Part shown: positions 33,673 to 33,753 of the stretch, in pieces
How the letters are laid out: each line of letters begins with the position of its first letter
Numbering within the stretch: the first letter of the stretch is position 1
Origin: Haliscomenobacteraceae bacterium
Lineage (GTDB): Bacteria > Bacteroidota > Bacteroidia > Chitinophagales > Saprospiraceae
Assembly (NCBI GenBank): GCA_947501115.1
Contig: CANMVX010000040.1
Coordinates: forward strand, 1 to 33,753
Length of the DNA: 33,753 bases
Direction of reading: 5' to 3'
Notes under the pieces: model-generated
The model's database searches: none
Told to the model about the DNA's origin: nothing
The model's input: the letters and a program-made list of their open reading frames with translations, nothing else
Made by a program: the position numbers and the translations under genes

Positions 33673-33753
33673 ATGCAACTTACCCAATCTCTTCTGGATT
33701 TTCTTTCAACCATAGCTCAAAATAATCATCGTGAATGGTTTACCTTGAATAAG
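33673..33753 (+). CDS. DUF2461 family protein, 3' end outside the window
   Basis: Only the first 27 residues are present, from ATG 33673: MQLTQSLLDFLSTIAQNN then HREWFTLNK. The pattern F-L-x(4)-NN-x-x-EWF-x-x-(N/R)K is the start of DUF2461 (TIGR02453) proteins, soluble proteins of unknown function of about 220 residues. The call rests on this short start alone. Confidence 0.7.
   Translation, partial: MQLTQSLLDFLSTIAQNNHREWFTLNK

Overview
The window reads as a chromosomal segment of a Bacteroidota bacterium, perhaps of the Saprospiria or Chitinophagia type; the lineage is inferred from gene content, not from a marker gene. It is AT-rich, and few genes have a Shine-Dalgarno sequence. Several intergenic regions carry the Bacteroidota -7 box TAnnTTTG. 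The families are typical of the phylum: AAA-ATPase/PD-(D/E)XK protein, MurQ plus BadF-type kinase, YpdA, DUF2911, YceI, DUF2461, and a ThuA/PVC-type dehydrogenase fusion. I see no rRNA, CRISPR array, prophage or insertion sequence with a transposase.

Left part (1-8 kb): the end of an AAA-ATPase-like protein with a nuclease fold is followed by a non-coding stretch holding a foldback, MITE-like repeat and a tandem half copy. Next comes a likely sugar catabolic locus: an AraC regulator on the minus strand, divergent from a D-tagatose/D-psicose 3-epimerase-like protein, a Gfo/Idh/MocA oxidoreductase, and a secreted 1226-residue protein joining ThuA, a PVC-type dehydrogenase propeller, HEAT-like repeats, CARDB and a C-terminal azurin-like copper domain. 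A strong terminator closes it.

8-13 kb: a LysR regulator is divergent from a 61-residue membrane protein, a DUF6671 zinc-ribbon protein and an SbtA-like bicarbonate permease whose C-terminus runs into GC-rich short tandem repeats. A convergent ABC exporter and a tRNA-Ala(GGC) with promoter and terminator follow. 13-18.6 kb: murQ and an amino-sugar kinase form a peptidoglycan recycling pair, then a DeoR regulator, then convergent priA.

18.7-25.6 kb: seven tightly packed plus-strand genes form an apparent operon: beta-helix lipoprotein, diheme cytochrome lipoprotein (SO_2930 type), a small helical protein, a DUF4177 protein, a secreted M24 peptidase, an MFS transporter and a Sua5-type threonylcarbamoyl-AMP synthase. 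A DUF2911 protein with its own terminator follows. 25.7-28.2 kb holds a small lipoprotein, ypdA (minus) and a polyprenyl synthase (plus).

28.2-33.75 kb: a minus-strand trio (b561-like membrane protein, YceI, GH5 mannanase-like enzyme) is divergent from a Tat-signal 'gluconate 2-dehydrogenase subunit 3' protein and a GMC flavoprotein with a putative 3Fe-4S motif. This pair resembles glucoside 3-dehydrogenases. With the epimerase/Gfo-Idh-MocA/ThuA locus it suggests a periplasmic 3-keto-sugar theme at both ends of the window. The last 660 bases before a partial DUF2461 gene hold four 11-bp repeats and three tandem diverged units, each an ATGTAG box followed by a hairpin terminator, which look like a small-RNA array.
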